64,000 nucleotides of DNA from contig NZ_JADVOP010000016.1 in the NCBI RefSeq assembly GCF_016508585.1, positions 1-64,000 of the forward strand, given 5' to 3'. Every line of letters begins with the position of its first letter. Positions within the stretch are counted from its first letter, which is position 1. This stretch comes from Acinetobacter baumannii (GTDB lineage: Bacteria; Pseudomonadota; Gammaproteobacteria; Pseudomonadales; Moraxellaceae). Below, one piece after another: positions 35,687-46,110 of the stretch. The notes under the pieces were generated by a model. The model was not told where the DNA came from. It ran no database searches and worked only from the letters and a program-made list of their open reading frames with translations. Made by a program: the position numbers and the translations under genes.

Positions 35687-36169
35687 TTATTCATTCACTT
35701 TGTAGTATTTGCTTAACTCTTCAAACACAGGTGCTTTGACATTATCTTTAACGATATAACGTTTAATTACCCCCTGATCTGTATGAATTTCCATAAAGAC
35801 ATTTTCAGAGCCTCTAAAATCAACCATCATATTCACAGGAACTAAAACACTGTTCCTTGAACGATTTGCCTTAAATGCGAAATCTATCTCTGTTGGTCCA
35901 ATGACATTAAATGAATGACTTTTCATCCCATCACTAAATACAACTTTTTCGATATTATATTTAGTATATGCACTGTTTAGACTCAGTTTGACTTTTAGAA
36001 TGTCTTTATGTGCTTCGTTCCATGCCACTGTCACAATCGGGCAAATTTCACTTGGCTGGCAGATTAATAAGCCTTGAGTACCCACATTTGAATTCGCATT
36101 ATTAGGATTTGAAGCACATCCTGCGATAAGCAATGCACTCAAAGGAATGTACCAAAGTTTCTTCATCAT
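35687..36169 (-). CDS. Hypothetical lipoprotein
   Basis: A 160-residue protein with a short signal sequence ending LLIAGC (Cys18), so a lipoprotein. The mature part has a Cys pair in LLICQPSEICPIV and a beta-rich remainder. Two ATG codons in a row begin the frame; AGGA lies upstream. It is the last gene of an operon with the Ntn hydrolase (12-base gap), which suggests that both work in the same periplasmic process. Function unknown. Confidence 0.7.
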   Translation of the reverse strand: MMKKLWYIPLSALLIAGCASNPNNANSNVGTQGLLICQPSEICPIVTVAWNEAHKDILKVKLSLNSAYTKYNIEKVVFSDGMKSHSFNVIGPTEIDFAFKANRSRNSVLVPVNMMVDFRGSENVFMEIHTDQGVIKRYIVKDNVKAPVFEELSKYYKVNE

Positions 36170-36180
36170 GTTTTTATATC

Positions 36181-37227
36181 CTATTGGATGCCCAGAAATT
36201 GGAATGGTTGAGCGACCTTAAAAGAAGAATTAGCCTTACCTGCATACACTTTCGCTTGGTCAGCACCCAAGTCAAGCTTTCTGGTTTGACCATCTTTAAA
36301 ATCAATCTCCTTTAAGTCTACCCAAAAAACATTCGGTGATACAGCAGATTCAAAGAAATATAGTCCTCGTTTATGATCAAAAACGGTTCGCCATCGTGTC
36401 GATGAAATATTCGGTTCCTCCTCAGTATTGAGTCCGAAAGGTACTGATGTATTACGTATCACACTAAATACGCTGGCGAGTGAATGTTCAGGTGAGGCAT
36501 TTTTAGGAATTGCATTGATATAAAACGATGCTCTCGCAAAACGATCTGCGGCACGATTTGTTCCGGGCAACATCGTAGTTCCACCAATCTGTTTCCAGTA
36601 AGTATTCAAAGCAAGCTGTTGATCAAAGGTTGGAGAGTTTGTCATCACTTGATATTTTTGACCATGATGAATGATTTGCTTACCGCCAATATACTCAATA
36701 ATGGCACTGTCTCCTGTCGAATCAGAAATAGATAAATGCAGGGTTGCCAAACGTTTCTCTCCCGGCACTTGATCTGTGACAATCATGAATGGTTCTTTTT
36801 CCAAAGCTTGTATAGCTTCATTAACTGTTGCGTAGTTATCCAAGACATACTGCGCCCAAAGCGAAATACTGAGTGGTGGTTTTTTACTGTTTTTTACATC
36901 TGGATATTCAGACTCCACCAACCACAGTAAATTTGCCATCAAGCCTTTTTCATTGACTCCATCAGTCGTAGAAATATCATAGCCGGTCGCCACAACACTG
37001 CCATATTTCGATGTCCACTGAATAGACTTTGGTCCTGCCATGCCTGTACGTTTAACATTATTCGGTAAAATCCATAGATTGGTTCCAACGTCAGTTTTCC
37101 AATCCATCGAACGTGCTGTCATTACGTCATTATTACCAAGATATACAACACGCGTACAGGCAGTTGCTATCTCCGCAGCGACTAGAAGTCCTGCTGCAAA
37201 CAATACTTTTTTCATTGCCTTATTCAT
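36181..37227 (-). CDS. Periplasmic linear amide C-N hydrolase (choloylglycine hydrolase family)
   Basis: A 348-residue Ntn hydrolase of the penicillin V acylase/bile-salt hydrolase family. The catalytic cysteine is in ATACTRVVYLGNN: the signal peptidase site falls after ATA, so export itself would expose Cys24 as the N-terminal nucleophile. Arg39 and Asp42 (TARSMDW) fit the family's active-site Arg and Asp, and NSPTFDQQL the Asn region. In Gram-negative bacteria such enzymes can degrade acyl-homoserine lactones or penicillin V; the substrate here is unknown. It lies 12 bases after the beta-barrel gene and 11 before the lipoprotein gene. Confidence 0.87.
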   Translation of the reverse strand: MNKAMKKVLFAAGLLVAAEIATACTRVVYLGNNDVMTARSMDWKTDVGTNLWILPNNVKRTGMAGPKSIQWTSKYGSVVATGYDISTTDGVNEKGLMANLLWLVESEYPDVKNSKKPPLSISLWAQYVLDNYATVNEAIQALEKEPFMIVTDQVPGEKRLATLHLSISDSTGDSAIIEYIGGKQIIHHGQKYQVMTNSPTFDQQLALNTYWKQIGGTTMLPGTNRAADRFARASFYINAIPKNASPEHSLASVFSVIRNTSVPFGLNTEEEPNISSTRWRTVFDHKRGLYFFESAVSPNVFWVDLKEIDFKDGQTRKLDLGADQAKVYAGKANSSFKVAQPFQFLGIQ

Positions 37228-37239
37228 GATTAAACCCTC

Positions 37240-37995
37240 TTAGAAAATTGGTAGATTGATCCCTATCACAGGACCTTGCTGACGAACATCCCAGTGAAAA
37301 TTATTCGATTTATGATCTTGTTCGAAGTAACGATAGCCTACACGCAGATTGAGCTTTCGATGAAAGGCAGGAATTCGATAACCCAGATATGCATGTGCAA
37401 CAGTGGTATTTTCAGTACCAAATGTAAATTCTGCTGCAAGATTCCAAGGTGAATCAAAATTATATTTAAAGCGTGATCCCCAAAAAAATTCAGTCCACTT
37501 TGCATCTGCTGCCAATGTCTGGTTAAACACCCCCAGAGTTGCTTTTGCTTGAGTTCGATGTAAGCCAACGGTAGGTTCCACAATAAACTTTGTTTGTTGC
37601 TGCAAGGTTATTTCTGGTGAAACATAAGCTTGGTAATAAACCCCATAACTGCTTTGATTGAGCTTGGTACTCAATGCGACAGGTATATTGATTGCAGTTT
37701 TTTCTTGAGATGTTTTGACATACTGGTGATCTGCATAAAGCCCCCATTTTCCTTTACTCAAATCCACATGACCCATAAAGGATTGATCAAGCGCCTTGAC
37801 AGTTTCTTTAAATGGCTGATCGATATCGTATTTCACCTTGCCCTTTTGAATACCCCCATCTACATCCGCAGCAAATACATAGAGATTAAGATTAAGTTTT
37901 GCAGGTCCTTGAAAGGTATCTGAGAAAGCCTCTGCGAATGTTGCTTGATTTAAAAGCAAACTGATGAGAAAAAATAAAGATTTGTTTGTTTTCAT
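37240..37995 (-). CDS. Outer-membrane beta-barrel protein
   Basis: About 251 residues from the ATG at 37995, which has a GAGGG site 5 bases upstream. A signal peptide ends NQATFAEA. The mature part is a series of alternating polar/aromatic strands (for example WGLYADHQYV, SYGVYYQAYV, LNLRVGYRYF) and the protein ends in Phe after INLPIF, the signature of outer-membrane barrels inserted by BamA. It resembles DUF-type barrel proteins that accompany periplasmic enzymes, but I cannot name the family. First gene of the three-gene envelope operon; it might supply substrate or export product for the amidase. Confidence 0.7.
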   Translation of the reverse strand: MKTNKSLFFLISLLLNQATFAEAFSDTFQGPAKLNLNLYVFAADVDGGIQKGKVKYDIDQPFKETVKALDQSFMGHVDLSKGKWGLYADHQYVKTSQEKTAINIPVALSTKLNQSSYGVYYQAYVSPEITLQQQTKFIVEPTVGLHRTQAKATLGVFNQTLAADAKWTEFFWGSRFKYNFDSPWNLAAEFTFGTENTTVAHAYLGYRIPAFHRKLNLRVGYRYFEQDHKSNNFHWDVRQQGPVIGINLPIF

Positions 37996-38445
37996 CAAGA
38001 CCCTCTTTATCGCTATTTTTTATCATGTGTTTTAATAAGGATTGCGCTTAAATATGGACCTTAATCACATAAAAAATCAAGGGGATTAAGCATTAAAAAG
38101 TAAATAACCAAACAAAATGAATTGACTTCTGATGCCAAAAAAAATTAAATCTATTTATAAATCAATTCATTACTTTGAGTAAATATTATAAAAAATATTT
38201 TTATTGCTGAAATTTTAAAAAATAAAATAACTTTTTTATTAATTTTTAAAGTGAATTTTAAAGCAAACAGCGCTTTTGACGATATGCGATCTACAGTGAT
38301 CTCACGGCTTATATTGAAATTAGCCATACATTGTAAATCAGCTTGAATGATGCATTTTATATCCTTGTTTAAAGAAAAAGCCTTGAACATAGCCACCAAG
38401 CTCAAAATTTTGTAGAATAATGCTTTATCTCCCATGGTGCTGATT
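37996..38445. other. AT-rich divergent region between envelope operon and nudJ
   Basis: About 450 bases with no gene; a frame across it is only a shadow. A 10-base inverted repeat AATGAATTGA (38116-38125) / TCAATTCATT (38162-38171) is present. Promoters for both divergent units should be here but I could not place them with confidence. Confidence 0.4.
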
Positions 38446-38931
38446 ATGAGCTCTTGGTCTCCACATGTGACTGTTGCAACTGTTGTTGAAAAAGATGGAA
38501 AATTTCTGTTTGTAGAAGAACAGACCGAAGGGGTCAGCCATACTGTTTTCAATCAGCCTGCTGGACATGTTGAGTGCAATGAAACCATTATTCAAGCTGC
38601 CATACGCGAAACAATGGAAGAAACAGGATATGCGATTGAAGTTGATTACCTACTTGGAATCTATACCTATACTCCGCCCATGTTTCCAGATCGTACTTAT
38701 TTTAGATTTTGCTTCTTAGCCCATGTCACCGAATACTTTCCTGATGCTGAACTCGATACAGGAATTATTGGTCCACAATGGATGACCCTTGAAGAATTAC
38801 TTGATTCTGCACGTGCAAGAAGCCCGCTTGTGATTAAAGCTGTACAAGACGCGCTATCTGGGCAAAAATATCCGCTTTCGCTCATCTATGAGCACCAAAA
38901 CTCTCCTTTAATTTCAAATTTGGATGCCTAA
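38446..38931 (+). CDS. nudJ: NUDIX hydrolase, NudJ type
   Basis: A 161-residue NUDIX enzyme. The NUDIX box is [22 protein letters not shown] (given in two parts: GHVECNE and REtmEETG), with the catalytic glutamates present. Start chosen at the ATG at 38446 ([18 protein letters not shown]); an in-frame ATG at 38434 exists. E. coli NudJ removes phosphate from HMP-PP and nucleoside triphosphates. The order nudJ-mnmA-hflD-purB equals that of E. coli, which supports the name. Confidence 0.9.
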   Translation: MSSWSPHVTVATVVEKDGKFLFVEEQTEGVSHTVFNQPAGHVECNETIIQAAIRETMEETGYAIEVDYLLGIYTYTPPMFPDRTYFRFCFLAHVTEYFPDAELDTGIIGPQWMTLEELLDSARARSPLVIKAVQDALSGQKYPLSLIYEHQNSPLISNLDA

Positions 38932-38935
38932 TCCT

Positions 38936-40075
38936 ATGCAACAACGTGTCATCGTCGGTATGTCTGGTGGTGTAGATTCATCTGTGTCTGCTGCACTTTT
39001 ACTTCAACAAGGATATCAAGTTGAAGGTCTTTTCATGAAAAACTGGGAAGAAGATGATGGTACGGAATACTGCACAGCCATGGAAGATCTTGCTGATGCA
39101 CAAGCAGTTTGTGACAAAATTGGAATCAAATTACATACTGCCAACTTTGCCATGGAATATTGGGATCGTGTTTTTGAGCACTTCCTAGCAGAATATGCTG
39201 CTGGTCGTACACCCAACCCAGATATTTTGTGTAATAAAGAAATTAAATTTCGTGCTTTTTTGGACCATGCCATCAGTTTAGGTGCTGATTTCATTGCAAC
39301 TGGACATTATTGCCGTCGGGGTGCAACTGCAACCAACACTAAAGGTGATCAATATGCACCTTTGTTGCGTGGTCTAGACAACAACAAGGATCAAACCTAT
39401 TTCTTGCATGCTGTTCATGGACGTGAAATCAATAAAACATTGTTTCCTGTGGGTGAGATTGAAAAACCTCAGGTCCGTAAAATTGCAGAAGAACTCGGTT
39501 TAGCAACTGCAAAGAAAAAGGATTCAACCGGTATTTGTTTCATTGGTGAACGACGTTTTAATGACTTTCTAAAACAATATTTGCCTGCACAACCCGGAAA
39601 AATTGTCTTAGATTCAGGAAAAGAGGTTGGTGATCATCACGGCTTAATGTACTATACGCTCGGTCAACGTGGTGGTATTGGTCTTGGTGGACTTAAAGGT
39701 GCTGAAGAAGGCGCTTGGTTTGTTCTGCATAAAGACCTCGAAGGCAATCGTTTGGTGGTTGGTCAAGGCCATGAGCATCCATTGATGCAAAGCACCGTTC
39801 TATGGTCTGAGACGATTGACTGGGTTACAGGCGAGCAAGATATTCCTGAATCAGGTTTCCGATGCACGGCTAAAACTCGTTACCGCCAACCTGATCAAGC
39901 ATGTACAATCTATAAAGACAGCAATACATCGCATGGTGTACGTGTCGAATTTGATGAACCACAACGTGCCGTTACACCGGGACAAAGTGTTGTTTTTTAT
40001 GTAGATGAAGTGTGTTTGGGCGGTGGGGTGATTCATCATACCAATGCACCTAAACCCAGCTTTATTCAGTCATGA
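38936..40075 (+). CDS. mnmA: tRNA-specific 2-thiouridylase MnmA
   Basis: About 379 residues. The PP-loop is [15 protein letters not shown]; the two catalytic cysteines fit [12 protein letters not shown] and [12 protein letters not shown]; the C-terminal beta domains follow. MnmA thiolates U34 of tRNA-Lys, -Glu and -Gln using sulphur from the Tus relay. The ATG at 38936 gives the usual start ([12 protein letters not shown]); an earlier in-frame ATG at 38924 would overlap nudJ by 8 bases. Confidence 0.96.
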   Translation: MQQRVIVGMSGGVDSSVSAALLLQQGYQVEGLFMKNWEEDDGTEYCTAMEDLADAQAVCDKIGIKLHTANFAMEYWDRVFEHFLAEYAAGRTPNPDILCNKEIKFRAFLDHAISLGADFIATGHYCRRGATATNTKGDQYAPLLRGLDNNKDQTYFLHAVHGREINKTLFPVGEIEKPQVRKIAEELGLATAKKKDSTGICFIGERRFNDFLKQYLPAQPGKIVLDSGKEVGDHHGLMYYTLGQRGGIGLGGLKGAEEGAWFVLHKDLEGNRLVVGQGHEHPLMQSTVLWSETIDWVTGEQDIPESGFRCTAKTRYRQPDQACTIYKDSNTSHGVRVEFDEPQRAVTPGQSVVFYVDEVCLGGGVIHHTNAPKPSFIQS

Positions 40076-40102
40076 TTAAACATTATTTAAAGGAATTTAG
40101 GC

Positions 40103-40834
40103 ATGGTTGAGTTGCCCTTTCAACAGCCTCAGACTTTGAATCAACGCCAAAATCGCGCTTTGGCGTTAGCAGCTGTGTTTCAAGCAACGCAGCTGACCCA
40201 TATGACGGCTATGACGGGTCGTCAAAGCATCGGGGAAAGTGGCAATTTTTATTTTGAACAATTGATTAAAGCCAGTCTCAATATACGTCCTTCCGATAAT
40301 CAGTCTGGTCAAACCCTGGACTTTTTTAATCAATTGGCTGATATCTCTCTAGGATTAAAGGCGCTGGAAAGTAGCATCACCCAACCCTTTTCCACCTCCC
40401 CCAAATCCAGAATTCCCAAGCTAGCCAATGCAAAACTTCCAATGTCATATGCAATGTCATTGTTAGCATTAGAAAAAAAAGTCTACAGTAATCCAAAATT
40501 TGTTGAAATTATTCATCAATCACAGCAAAAAATTTTAAAGCAGTTGTCTTTCTTCGACAATAACTACTTACATCCGAGTATTCTTGCCAACTTAGCCCAA
40601 GCATATGTTGACACTGCTGGTCAAATTAATCCGAGAATTCTAGTGCGTGGCAATGCAGAAGCATTTAAAGATACTGCACATACCAATCGTATCCGCGCGA
40701 GCTTATTTACAGGTCTACAGATGGCTCACCTATGGCGTCAATTAGGTGGCAGCTCATGGAACATGATCTTTAGCAAACGTAAACTTCTTCAGGATATTCA
40801 GGATCTTGCTCGATTACAATATCAGGTTGTGTAA
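40103..40834 (+). CDS. hflD: High-frequency lysogenization protein HflD homologue (DUF489)
   Basis: A 243-residue helical protein with the HflD features [17 protein letters not shown] near the N-terminus, [19 protein letters not shown], and the [16 protein letters not shown] segment. A good AAGGA site precedes the ATG. HflD in E. coli binds lambda CII and affects lysogeny; its own cellular role is not settled. Position between mnmA and purB is conserved. Confidence 0.92.
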   Translation: MVELPFQQPQTLNQRQNRALALAAVFQATQLTHMTAMTGRQSIGESGNFYFEQLIKASLNIRPSDNQSGQTLDFFNQLADISLGLKALESSITQPFSTSPKSRIPKLANAKLPMSYAMSLLALEKKVYSNPKFVEIIHQSQQKILKQLSFFDNNYLHPSILANLAQAYVDTAGQINPRILVRGNAEAFKDTAHTNRIRASLFTGLQMAHLWRQLGGSSWNMIFSKRKLLQDIQDLARLQYQVV

Positions 40835-40866
40835 TTTGATATTGATTGAGTTTCAGTTTTACACAA

Positions 40867-40928
40867 GGTCATGTTGATATTTTACAGATGGTTTTAACAT
40901 TGAGTATTTGTGAAATATCAACATGACC
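40867..40928 (+). promoter_or_regulatory. Long inverted repeat in the purB leader
   Basis: GGTCATGTTGATATTT (40867-40882) pairs perfectly with AAATATCAACATGACC (40913-40928), and four more pairs (one G-U) extend it to 20. The loop is about 22 bases, and the structure ends 26 bases before the purB ATG. No U-run follows, so it is not a normal terminator. It may be a leader regulatory element or processing site. Confidence 0.5.
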
Positions 40929-40945
40929 TATATTCCAAAGCTTAA

Positions 40946-42343
<1,398 letters not shown>

Positions 42344-42370
42344 GATTTATAATCGTTTTCAGTGATAAAA

Positions 42371-42398
42371 ATGCGAAGCCAATGCTTCGCATTTTTTT
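42371..42398 (+). terminator. Intrinsic terminator of purB
   Basis: Perfect 9-base stem ATGCGAAGC / GCTTCGCAT with loop CAAT and seven U residues. Confidence 0.92.
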
Positions 42399-42444
42399 GC
42401 ATTTTGATTACAATGCGCAGTAATAATTTATAGAAAACAGCATA

Positions 42445-43068
42445 ATGATTTATCATCAATTCACAAAAAAACATTGGCTTGTACTTGCCGTTCTAGCCAT
42501 AGCGATTATTTTAGCAAGTATCAATCCTTTGGAATATCCGTCCTATATGCTGCATCAGATTGGTACGGTGCTGATGTTGGTTGTTTTATTCTTCTGCCTA
42601 AAGAAAATCGGACTGAGTTTTTCATCATTTCTACTGTATATTCTATTCCTGATCATCCATGTTATAGCAGCACATTACCTGTACTCGTATGTACCGTATA
42701 ATGATTGGTCAATCAAATATTTACATTTTGATCTCAATCAAGTCATGGGATGGTCACGCAATATGTTTGATCGTTTTGTACATTTTTTTTATGGCTTGTT
42801 TCTCTATCCATTTTTCTATCGACTTTTCCAAGTTTGGCTACCGAGTTTAAAACCAAAAATTTTATTTATACTGGTGATCCAGTTTGTCATGGCGACCAGT
42901 TTATTCTACGAGTGGATTGAATGGTGGCTGGCAATTGGTTTATCCCCGGAAGAAGCTGAAAACTATAATGGGCAGCAAGGAGACGTATGGGATGCACATA
43001 AAGACATGTTTTTAGCGACAATCGGTGCAATGATTACTGGATTGCTAAGTCTAAAGACCAACAGGTAA
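42445..43068 (+). CDS. DUF2238 membrane protein (YjdF type)
   Basis: A 207-residue inner-membrane protein with about six helices. The DUF2238 landmarks are visible: YDW..KYLHFDLNQVMGWSRNMFDRFVHFFYGLF, ATSLFYEWIEWW and QGDVWDAHKDMFLATIGA (read in parts). Conserved acidic and histidine residues face the membrane. Homologues occur widely; function unknown. It is a single-gene unit between purB and hxlR. Confidence 0.8.
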   Translation: MIYHQFTKKHWLVLAVLAIAIILASINPLEYPSYMLHQIGTVLMLVVLFFCLKKIGLSFSSFLLYILFLIIHVIAAHYLYSYVPYNDWSIKYLHFDLNQVMGWSRNMFDRFVHFFYGLFLYPFFYRLFQVWLPSLKPKILFILVIQFVMATSLFYEWIEWWLAIGLSPEEAENYNGQQGDVWDAHKDMFLATIGAMITGLLSLKTNR

Positions 43069-43093
43069 AATAACATCACTTCTAAGACTGCAT

Positions 43094-43126
43094 ATATTCA
43101 CCAAATAAAAACAGTTTGGTGAATAT
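43094..43126. terminator. Bidirectional hairpin between DUF2238 and HxlR genes
   Basis: Stem ATATTCACCAAA / TTTGGTGAATAT with a 9-base loop between convergent genes; the U-runs are short. Confidence 0.65.
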
Positions 43127-43134
43127 CAGTTCAT

Positions 43135-43512
43135 TTAAGATTTATTCAAATTTTCTTTATTTGCCAAAATATCTGGCAGGCTTCTCTCGATCCAACCAAT
43201 CACATAACTTATTTTTTCGGCAGCTTGCGCACCTAAAATCGTCAATTGATACTCAACCTTTGGCGGAACTTCAGGATAGACCGTACGTAAAATAAATCCA
43301 TCTTGCTCCAATACCCGTAAGGTTTGTGCCAGCATTTTTTCGCTGATGCCTTCAATACGGTTGCGTAATTCACTAAATCGCTGCACACCGTCACTCAAAC
43401 ACCGTAAGACTAACACAGACCACTTACTGGTTAAATGTTCCAATATTTCTCTAGATGGACATTCACTGGATAAAACTTGACCCATTAAATGACTCGAAGC
43501 ATAAATGCTCAT
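43135..43512 (-). CDS. HxlR-family transcriptional regulator
   Basis: A 125-residue HxlR protein from the ATG at 43512, which has a GGAG site; the frame is open further upstream but without a site and would cross into the divergent promoter. Typical features are CPSREILEHLTSKWSVLVLRCLSDG, FSELRNRIEGISEKMLAQTLRVLEQDGFI and PPKVEYQLTILG (read in parts). A conserved Cys near the N-terminus (SECPSRE) fits thiol-based sensing as in QorR or HypR. It is divergent from qorB, so it very likely regulates it, probably in response to quinones or aldehydes. Confidence 0.9.
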   Translation of the reverse strand: MSIYASSHLMGQVLSSECPSREILEHLTSKWSVLVLRCLSDGVQRFSELRNRIEGISEKMLAQTLRVLEQDGFILRTVYPEVPPKVEYQLTILGAQAAEKISYVIGWIERSLPDILANKENLNKS

Positions 43513-43553
43513 AAATTTTCTCCATACAGTAATTAGCTTACTTTTCGGTACGT

Positions 43554-43570
43554 ACTTACATTTGGTAAGT
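43554..43570. promoter_or_regulatory. Candidate HxlR/QorR operator
   Basis: ACTTAC-ATTTG-GTAAGT, a perfect 6-base inverted repeat with a 5-base spacer, in the region between hxlR and qorB; a related TTACTTTTCGGTAC copy (about 43538-43551) precedes it. Position and symmetry suit a dimeric HxlR regulator controlling both genes. Confidence 0.6.
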
Positions 43571-43638
43571 TTAATATCTATGATAATAGCATCAAGTTTA
43601 AAAAACATCCAATCCAAATCAATCAAAAGGTGAACTTT

Positions 43639-44490
43639 ATGAAAATTGCAATTACTGGCGCGACTGGTCAACTTGGGCAATTGGTCATCCAAAGCTTAGT
43701 AAAACTCATCCCAGCAGAAAATATTGTGGCTTTAGTCCGAAACTTGGATAAAGCACAATCACTTCAGCAACACGATATAGAACTTCGCCAATTTGACTAT
43801 GACCAACCACAAACATTGGTCCCCGCTTTACAGGGTATTGATAAATTATTACTTATTTCAGCCAATGAAATTGGACGCCGTACCCCACAGCATAAAGCTG
43901 TAATCGATGCAGCAGTGACTGCCAATGTTCCTTATATTGCCTATACCAGTTTACTCAATGCAACACATAACCCATTGGGTTTAGCACAGGAACACCGAGA
44001 AACTGAAGCGCTCATTTTAGCAAGTGGCTTGAGTTATACGCTGCTACGAAATAATTGGTATAACGAAAACTACCTAGCAAATGTGCAACATAGCGCGGAA
44101 ACAGGCATACTTTATGGAAGCGCTCAAAATGGCAAGATCAGTTCAGCGTCTCGACTAGATTATGCCGAAGCAGCAGCCATAGTGCTGAGTTCATCAGGTC
44201 ATGAAAACAAAATCTATGAACTGGCTGGCTCAACCAGTTTTACACTTGCAGACTTGGCATCTTATATTGGCGAAGCGTCGGGTAAATCTGTCCAATACCA
44301 AAATATCAGTGCCGATGACTATACCCATGCACTGACTACGGCTGGCTTAGCAAGTGAATTAGTCAGTGTGATTGTCGATGCTGATGTCCAGACTGCACGT
44401 GGTGCTATGTTCAGCGATCGTCCAGATTTAGAACAACTGATTGGTCATAAAACGACTGATATCCAGACTCAAATAAATGCATTGTTTTAA
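43639..44490 (+). CDS. qorB: NAD(P)H:quinone oxidoreductase, QorB type (NmrA-like)
   Basis: A 283-residue NmrA-like Rossmann protein: ITGATGQLGQLVIQSL with the GxTGxxG motif, the nicotinamide-side region DKLLLISANEIGRR, YTSLLNATHNPLGLA, and RNNWYNENYLANV typical of QorB/quinone reductase 2. The ATG at 43639 with AAGG upstream is preferred over GTG at 43630. It reduces quinones with NADPH and protects from quinone stress. The divergent HxlR gene is the expected partner (qorR-qorB). Confidence 0.9.
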   Translation: MKIAITGATGQLGQLVIQSLVKLIPAENIVALVRNLDKAQSLQQHDIELRQFDYDQPQTLVPALQGIDKLLLISANEIGRRTPQHKAVIDAAVTANVPYIAYTSLLNATHNPLGLAQEHRETEALILASGLSYTLLRNNWYNENYLANVQHSAETGILYGSAQNGKISSASRLDYAEAAAIVLSSSGHENKIYELAGSTSFTLADLASYIGEASGKSVQYQNISADDYTHALTTAGLASELVSVIVDADVQTARGAMFSDRPDLEQLIGHKTTDIQTQINALF

Positions 44491-44507
44491 AACTAAGCTG
44501 TTGAGTT

Positions 44508-44541
44508 TAAATCGGCATCAATTTAAATTGATGCCGATTTA
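44508..44541. terminator. Bidirectional terminator between qorB and beta-repeat genes
   Basis: A perfect 34-base palindrome (17-base arms, TAAATCGGCATCAATTT and complement) between convergent genes, with AT-rich flanks. Confidence 0.85.
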
Positions 44542-44543
44542 TT

Positions 44544-45224
44544 TTAGGGATGAATATTGCGTATAGGTAAATCAATATTCATCTCAAGATCCGCTAGAGA
44601 CTGTCTTTCGGTGTTGTACATGGTTGCATCAAATGTGGCAATTTTTCGCATCGTCATTGGATCATTAATATTGAGCGTAGGTTTTAAGCGATGTTTCACA
44701 TAGAGATGAATCATCTCATTAAACGCCAAGTAAACAGGACCATCAAATATAATTTTGATTGGCACCTGATAGTGGCGCTTGATGTTAAAAGGCACCGAAA
44801 GCTTAATCGGAATATCCAGCTTTAAAGGCAACTGCGGTAAAAGTTTATTCTGATATACCAAATCAGTGGTTGTTTCTAAGGGCATCAATGTTTCGATTTG
44901 GATTTGGGTCGAGTAGTCCAGATCAACCTCGATCGGTGTGGTAACCTCAAAACTTAAATTGGCTAAATATTTGCCATTTAAAGGTAAAGTCAACTCCCGA
45001 TCGACATCCAAGGTTGTATCTAAAGCCCCTTTTGCATGGGTTTCCAAATAGTTACCGACATGAATTTTGGTTGGCAATGATTCAGACAATTGGATTTGTG
45101 CCTTTTGGGCAGAAACTTGCATAGAAGTTTGAATATTTAAATATAACCAAACACAAACTGCGATAGCGAAGACAACCATAAAAAAACTGAATACTACTGT
45201 TTTAAATGATCTAAATATCCACAT
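44544..45224 (-). CDS. Membrane-anchored beta-repeat protein, shorter paralogue
   Basis: About 226 residues from the ATG at 45224 (a TTG at 45236 is also possible). One N-terminal membrane helix (FSFFMVVFAIAVCVWLYL) anchors a periplasmic part rich in short beta-strands broken by proline, such as LPLKLDIPIKLSVPF and YQVPIKIIFDGPVYL. It starts close to the end of the upstream gene, whose product has the same layout, so they are a coupled paralogous pair. The last about 60 residues are less repetitive. I do not recognise a named family. Confidence 0.65.
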   Translation of the reverse strand: MWIFRSFKTVVFSFFMVVFAIAVCVWLYLNIQTSMQVSAQKAQIQLSESLPTKIHVGNYLETHAKGALDTTLDVDRELTLPLNGKYLANLSFEVTTPIEVDLDYSTQIQIETLMPLETTTDLVYQNKLLPQLPLKLDIPIKLSVPFNIKRHYQVPIKIIFDGPVYLAFNEMIHLYVKHRLKPTLNINDPMTMRKIATFDATMYNTERQSLADLEMNIDLPIRNIHP

Positions 45225-45237
45225 ACTGATTATCAAC

Positions 45238-45972
45238 CTAATTCAATGCGTCAGATGGTGTAACTTGTGATGATGTTTGCCCTGACTCACGACGTGACAA
45301 CTTAATGCTATCTAAAGGTATTTTTAACTGCCCTTTTTCAATTTTCACAGGTAAAGTATTTTGAACATCAACCGTTGCTTGCAATGCTGATTTGATCGGT
45401 ACATTGAGATGACCTTGTATCGGAATATTGGTTTTGAGCGTTGCGTCTAATGGAATATGCAAGTTTTCTTTAAGTAAAACTTTGACAGGCGCATCAAATT
45501 TCAAATGAATGTTTTGTTTCAAAGGAACATGTAAATTAATCGGTACATCCATCTTAACGGGGATGGTTCCTTTTAAGGGTAAGCTGATATCTTTACCTAG
45601 AACAGTGACCTTAACTTTAGTATCAATCGGCATTTCTTGATTGATTTTTATCACTTCATTGACAGGAATGTTGGTTTCGATCGGGACCTGATTATCAAAA
45701 TAAACATGCGGCGTTAAAGTCTGAGCAATGGGCAGATTTAATTTTTCATGGATTGGAATCTGAGCATTCACCTTTCCCTTTACATCAACATTTAAAGCAT
45801 CATGAATTTGTACTTTGGCCTGTAGCGGTTCTTTTAAGTCGATACGGACGGCTTGATTTTCAAGTGGAATATAAATACTAAAATGTTTAAATACCCAAAC
45901 AGCAATCATGACTCCACACAGTGTGGCGACACAGATAAAGGCGATTCCTGCCATAATTTGCTTCAACTGCAA
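45238..45972 (-). CDS. Membrane-anchored beta-repeat protein, longer paralogue
   Basis: A 244-residue protein from the TTG at 45972 with AAGGA 7 bases upstream; the nearby ATG is out of frame. After one membrane helix (IAFICVATLCGVMIAVWVF) almost the whole periplasmic part consists of short strands of the type xxIPIxxxLxVPLxxxI, for example LHIPLDATLKTNIPIQG and LNVPIKSALQATVDV. Alternating hydrophobic residues and regularly placed prolines suggest a long beta-structure, perhaps a groove or tube like bridge-type lipid carriers, but this is speculation. No enzyme motif is visible. Confidence 0.68.
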   Translation of the reverse strand: MQLKQIMAGIAFICVATLCGVMIAVWVFKHFSIYIPLENQAVRIDLKEPLQAKVQIHDALNVDVKGKVNAQIPIHEKLNLPIAQTLTPHVYFDNQVPIETNIPVNEVIKINQEMPIDTKVKVTVLGKDISLPLKGTIPVKMDVPINLHVPLKQNIHLKFDAPVKVLLKENLHIPLDATLKTNIPIQGHLNVPIKSALQATVDVQNTLPVKIEKGQLKIPLDSIKLSRRESGQTSSQVTPSDALN

Positions 45973-46110
45973 AATCCATTCCTTAATTTTTTATCTAATA
46001 ATTAGGAGTTATTTTAAATATTTATGTGAATAAATATGCTTTTTTATGTATAAAAGTCGAAGAATTTTGTTTAATTAATAAACAAATGATATTTCATTGC
46101 TCCATTATTT

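Noticed and set aside
38151..38552. A 133-codon minus-strand frame across the nudJ upstream region
   Set aside because: It overlaps the nudJ start, has no recognisable product and an atypical composition; it is taken as chance.
40867..40928. Known purine riboswitch or ordinary terminator
   Set aside because: The structure is one simple hairpin without the three-way junction of a purine riboswitch and without a U-run.
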